Assembly (NCBI GenBank): GCA_021779795.1 | Contig: JAJXZZ010000120.1 | Span: 1 to 8,420, forward strand | Source: Acidobacteriota bacterium | GTDB taxonomy: Bacteria > Acidobacteriota > Vicinamibacteria > Vicinamibacterales > Fen-181 | Direction of reading: 5' to 3' | Length of the DNA: 8,420 nt | Part shown: positions 5,723 to 8,420 of the stretch, in pieces | Position numbering within the stretch: the stretch's first letter is position 1 | Layout of the letters: each line of letters begins with the position of its first letter | The notes under the pieces: model-generated | What the model saw: only the letters and a program-made list of their open reading frames with translations | Database searches by the model: none | Told to the model about the DNA's origin: nothing | Translations under genes and position numbers: made by a program

Positions 5723-5750
5723 TATGCAGACGACTGCATAGCTATGCATA
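5723..5750. promoter_or_regulatory. Overlapping ARG-box-like palindromes (probable ArgR operator)
   Basis: Two 18-base dyads overlap with a 10-base offset. Box 1 (5723-5740), TATGCAGACGACTGCATA, has perfect 7-base arms around ACGA. Box 2 (5733-5750), ACTGCATAGCTATGCATA, contains the perfect 14-base palindrome TGCATAGCTATGCA (5735-5748). Against the E. coli-type ARG box (TnTGAATnnnnATTCAnA) I count 8 of 12 and 9 of 12 matches. The site is an AT-rich island in GC-rich DNA, lies between argR and argG, and begins just after the -10 box. Together these point to an arginine-dependent repressor site for argGH. Confidence 0.75.
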
Positions 5751-5781
5751 CCGCGCCCCGCGCGGTGAGCGAGGAGACGAG

Positions 5782-7068
5782 ATGGAACGCATCGTGCTGG
5801 CGTACTCCGGGGGGCTCGACACGTCGGTGGCCATCCCCTGGCTGGCCGAAACCTACGGCGCCGAGGTCGTGGCCGTCACCATGGACCTCGGGCAGGGAGA
5901 GAACCTCGATTTCGCGCGCGAGCGGGCGCTGGCGACCGGCGCCGCGAGCGCGCACGTGGTCGACGTCCGCGAGGAGTTCGCCGCCGGCTACATCCTGCCC
6001 GCGCTGCAGGCCGGCGCGCTCTACGAGGACCGCTACCCGCTGGCGACGGCGCTCGGGCGGCCGCTCATCGCGAAGACGCTCGTCGAGATCGCCCACCGCG
6101 AGGGGGCGGGCGCCATCGCCCACGGCTGCACGGGGAAGGGGAACGACCAGGTGCGCCTCGACGTGTCGGCGCGGGCGCTCGACCCGGCCATCAAGGTGTA
6201 CGCCCCGGCCAGGGTCTGGGGGATGACCCGCTCCGACGAGATCGAGTACGCGCGGGCCCGGAGCATCCCCGTCCCGGTGACCAGGGAGAGTCCGTACAGC
6301 ACCGACGAGAACCTCTGGGGCCGGTCGATCGAGTGCGGCATCCTCGAGGACCCGTGGGCCGAGGCGCCCGAGGACGCCTTCGCGCTGACCCGATCGGGCA
6401 GGGGCTGCCCGGACGTGCCGGCCTACCTCGAGCTGGCGTTCGAGTCGGGCGTGCCGGTGGCGGTCAACGGCGTGCGGATGCCGCTCACCGAGCTGATCCA
6501 CAGCGTGGCGACGATCGCGGGCGTGCACGGCGTCGGCCGGATCGACATGGTCGAGAACCGGCTGGTGGGCATCAAGTCGCGCGAGGTGTACGAGGCGCCG
6601 GCCGCCGTCGTCCTGCACGCCGCGCACCGCGAGCTCGAGTCGCTGGTGGTGCCGCGCGACCTCGTCCGCCTGAAGCGCGAGCTGGGCGTCCGGTACGCGG
6701 ACCTCGTCTACAACGGCCTCTGGTTCACGCCGATGCGCCAGGCGATCGACGCGTTCGTCGCGACGATGCAGCCGCAGGTGACCGGGGAGGTGCGCCTGCG
6801 CCTGTCGCGGGGCGACTGCCGCGTCGCCGGCCGGCGGTCGCCGTTCGCGCTCTACGACCACTCGCTGGCGACCTACGAGAAGGGCGACACGTTCGACCAC
6901 GCGGCGGCCGAGGGGTTCATCAAGCTCTGGGGGCTGCCGGTCGAGACGGTCGCGCGGCAGTCGGCGCTGCTGGCGCGGGCGGGCGCGTCGGCCGTGGCCG
7001 CGCCGCGGCAGGCGACCGAATCCGCGCCGCTCGGCGTGGCGGGCGGGTGCGTCGGGCGCTGCGCATGA
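5782..7068 (+). CDS. argG: Argininosuccinate synthase
   Basis: A 428-residue cytosolic enzyme that joins citrulline and aspartate, using ATP, to form argininosuccinate. The N-terminal PP-loop A7-YSGGLDTS-15 binds ATP pyrophosphate; H114-GCTGKGNDQVR-125 and Y172-STDENLWGRSIECGILEDPW-192 are diagnostic segments of the family. The synthetase domain continues through YNGLWFTP (310-317) and LYDHSLATYEKGDTFDH (357-373) to the C-terminal helix FIKLWGLPVETVARQ (379-393). About 28 residues then run on beyond the usual end, finishing in GGCVGRCA with two cysteines. The ATG at 5782 follows GAGGAG (5771-5776) with a 5-base gap. The stop codon overlaps the argH start as ATGA, so the two are translationally coupled. 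Expression is probably repressed by ArgR through the upstream palindromes. Confidence 0.97.
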   Translation: MERIVLAYSGGLDTSVAIPWLAETYGAEVVAVTMDLGQGENLDFARERALATGAASAHVVDVREEFAAGYILPALQAGALYEDRYPLATALGRPLIAKTLVEIAHREGAGAIAHGCTGKGNDQVRLDVSARALDPAIKVYAPARVWGMTRSDEIEYARARSIPVPVTRESPYSTDENLWGRSIECGILEDPWAEAPEDAFALTRSGRGCPDVPAYLELAFESGVPVAVNGVRMPLTELIHSVATIAGVHGVGRIDMVENRLVGIKSREVYEAPAAVVLHAAHRELESLVVPRDLVRLKRELGVRYADLVYNGLWFTPMRQAIDAFVATMQPQVTGEVRLRLSRGDCRVAGRRSPFALYDHSLATYEKGDTFDHAAAEGFIKLWGLPVETVARQSALLARAGASAVAAPRQATESAPLGVAGGCVGRCA

Positions 7069-8420
7069 CGAACCTCTGGTCCGGCCGCTTCGCGGGCGAG
7101 CCCGATCGCGACGTCTTCGAGTTCGGGCGGTCGCTGGCCTTCGACCGGCGGCTCGTCGAGGACGACATCCAGGGCAGCCTGGCCTGGGTGGAGGCCCTCG
7201 CCGCCGCCGGGGCGATCGACCCGGCCGACGCCCGGGCGATCGCCGGGGGCCTGCGCGGCCTGCTGGACGAGGTCCGCCGCGACCCGTCGGCCGTGGACGG
7301 GCCGGACGAGGACGTGCACGCGTTCGTGGAGCGGCGCCTGGTGGAGCGGATCGGCGAGGCGGGCAAGCGGCTGCACACGGGCCGCTCGCGCAACGAGCAG
7401 GTGTCGGTCGATCTCCGGCTCTACCTGATGCGCCGGATCCCCGCGCTGCAGGCGGGGCTGGCCGGCCTGGTGGCGGCGCTCCGGGGCCAGGCGGTCCGGG
7501 CGGGCGACGCCGTCATGCCGGCCTACACGCACCTGCGGCGGGCGCAGCCCGTGCTGGTCGCGCACTTCTGGCTGGCGCACGCCGCGGCGTTCCGGCGCGA
7601 CCACGACTACTTCGACGCGGCCGGGCAGGCGGCCGACTCGCTCCCCCTCGGGTCGGGGGCGGTGGCCGGCACGAGCTACCCGCTCGACGTGCGCGCGCTG
7701 GCTGCGCGCCTCGGGTTCACGCGCGTGGCGGCCAACAGCATCGACGCCTCGTCGGACCGCGACTTCGTGTCGGTCTTCCTGCACGCCTGCTCGCTGGCCA
7801 TGGTGCACCTGAGCCGCCTGTCGGAGGACCTGGTGATCTTCACGGGCGAGGAGTTCGGGTTCTTCGAGCTGTCCGACGAGGCGGCGACCGGCAGCAGCCT
7901 GATGCCGCAGAAGAAGAATCCCGATCCGCTCGAGCTGGTGCGCGGGAAGTCGGGGCGCGTCATCGGGCGGCACCTGGGCTGGCTGGCGTCGATGAAGGGG
8001 CTGCCGAGCGGGTACAACAAGGACCTCCAGGAGGACAAGGAGGCCGTGTTCGACGCCGAGACGACGCTCGGCTCGTCGCTGGCCGCCGTGGCCGCCGTCG
8101 TCTCGGGCCTCGAGCTGAAGGCCGCGCGCGCCCGGCAGTCCGCGTCCGGCCTGCTGCTCGCCACCGACGTCGCCGAGTACCTCGTGGGCCGCGGCCTGCC
8201 CTTCCGGCAGGCGCACGAGACGGTCGGCGGCATCGTCCGGCACCTGGTGGCGGCGGGGCGCGACTTCGACTCGCTGTCGATGGAGGAGTGGACCGCGTTC
8301 AGCGCGCTGTTCGGCCCCGACGTGCGGGAGGCGATCACGCCCGCGGCCGCGGTGGCGGCCCGGCGCACGCCGCAGTCCACGGGCCCCGGCCCGGTGGCGG
8401 CCGCGCTGGCCGAGCTCGGC
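7065..8420 (+). CDS. argH: Argininosuccinate lyase (3' end cut by window edge)
   Basis: The first 452 residues, open to the right edge. It splits argininosuccinate into arginine and fumarate, the last step of arginine synthesis, as a homotetramer of the fumarase/aspartase superfamily. MTNLWSGRF is the standard start. Conserved blocks are H104-TGRSRNEQV-113, Y154-THLRRAQP-162 with catalytic-region H156, and the superfamily signature G276-SSLMPQKKNPD-287, whose flexible loop holds the catalytic serine. YNKDLQEDKEAVFD lies further on. The family is usually about 460 residues, and the last visible segment (QSTGPGPVAAALAEL) matches the usual C-terminal end, so only a few residues are probably missing. 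The start overlaps the argG stop by 4 bases (ATGA). One deviation: R158 stands where a glutamine is common (THLQ). Confidence 0.97.
   Translation, partial: MTNLWSGRFAGEPDRDVFEFGRSLAFDRRLVEDDIQGSLAWVEALAAAGAIDPADARAIAGGLRGLLDEVRRDPSAVDGPDEDVHAFVERRLVERIGEAGKRLHTGRSRNEQVSVDLRLYLMRRIPALQAGLAGLVAALRGQAVRAGDAVMPAYTHLRRAQPVLVAHFWLAHAAAFRRDHDYFDAAGQAADSLPLGSGAVAGTSYPLDVRALAARLGFTRVAANSIDASSDRDFVSVFLHACSLAMVHLSRLSEDLVIFTGEEFGFFELSDEAATGSSLMPQKKNPDPLELVRGKSGRVIGRHLGWLASMKGLPSGYNKDLQEDKEAVFDAETTLGSSLAAVAAVVSGLELKAARARQSASGLLLATDVAEYLVGRGLPFRQAHETVGGIVRHLVAAGRDFDSLSMEEWTAFSALFGPDVREAITPAAAVAARRTPQSTGPGPVAAALAELG

Noticed and set aside
5723..5750. Reading the TATGCA repeats as a riboswitch or intrinsic attenuator
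   Set aside because: The dyads have 18-base ARG-box geometry next to argR and just after the -10 box; there is no conserved aptamer pattern or T-tract.
5473..6900. Long open frame antisense to argG
   Set aside because: Composition is Arg/Val/His-rich without any recognisable domain, and argG on the other strand is unmistakable.
6873..8243. A 456-codon open frame antisense to argH
   Set aside because: Same shadow pattern; argH on the plus strand carries all family motifs across this interval.
1..8420. Search for CRISPR arrays, tRNA/rRNA genes, insertion sequences and attachment sites
   Set aside because: No spaced direct repeats, no tRNA-like clover pattern, no transposase motif and no target-site duplication were seen.

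Overview
This 8.4 kb window is very GC-rich bacterial chromosome. Gene density is high, three of the genes with visible starts begin with GTG, and there are no mobile elements, RNA genes or CRISPR arrays. The gene content and the isolated AT-rich -10-like boxes (TAAAAT, TAGAAT) in a GC-rich background would fit an Acidobacteriota-like organism (for example Vicinamibacteria). That placement is an inference from style and was not tested.

Layout, left to right. (1) A rhomboid intramembrane protease with an N-terminal zinc ribbon is cut by the left edge (minus strand, 1-415). (2) Divergent from it is an extended short-chain dehydrogenase resembling the SDR-type L-threonine 3-dehydrogenase (548-1567). 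It ends at a very strong GC hairpin. (3) Convergent to that is a zeta-crystallin-like NADPH:quinone oxidoreductase (minus, 1631-2602). (4) Divergent again is a two-domain SAM-dependent O-methyltransferase (2812-3813). (5) After a 125-base spacer comes a tight pair: an 87-residue protein ending in Cys-Cys-stop (3939-4202), then 3 bases later an ArsA/Get3-type ATPase (4206-5165). (6) An arginine module fills the rest: argR (5201-5653), an intergenic promoter with overlapping ARG-box-like palindromes (5693-5750), argG (5782-7068), and argH (7065 to the right edge), which overlaps argG by 4 bases.

How the genes work together. ArgR, ArgG and ArgH form a coherent unit. ArgG and ArgH catalyse the last two steps of arginine synthesis (citrulline to argininosuccinate to arginine plus fumarate). 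ArgR very probably represses argGH through the palindromes in front of argG. The CC-tail protein and the ATPase are spaced like an obligate pair; this is the least understood part of the window and the best candidate for an undescribed system. The rhomboid, dehydrogenase, quinone reductase and methyltransferase look like independent single-gene units with no evident shared pathway.

Most other long open frames are antisense or out-of-frame shadows produced by the high GC content.
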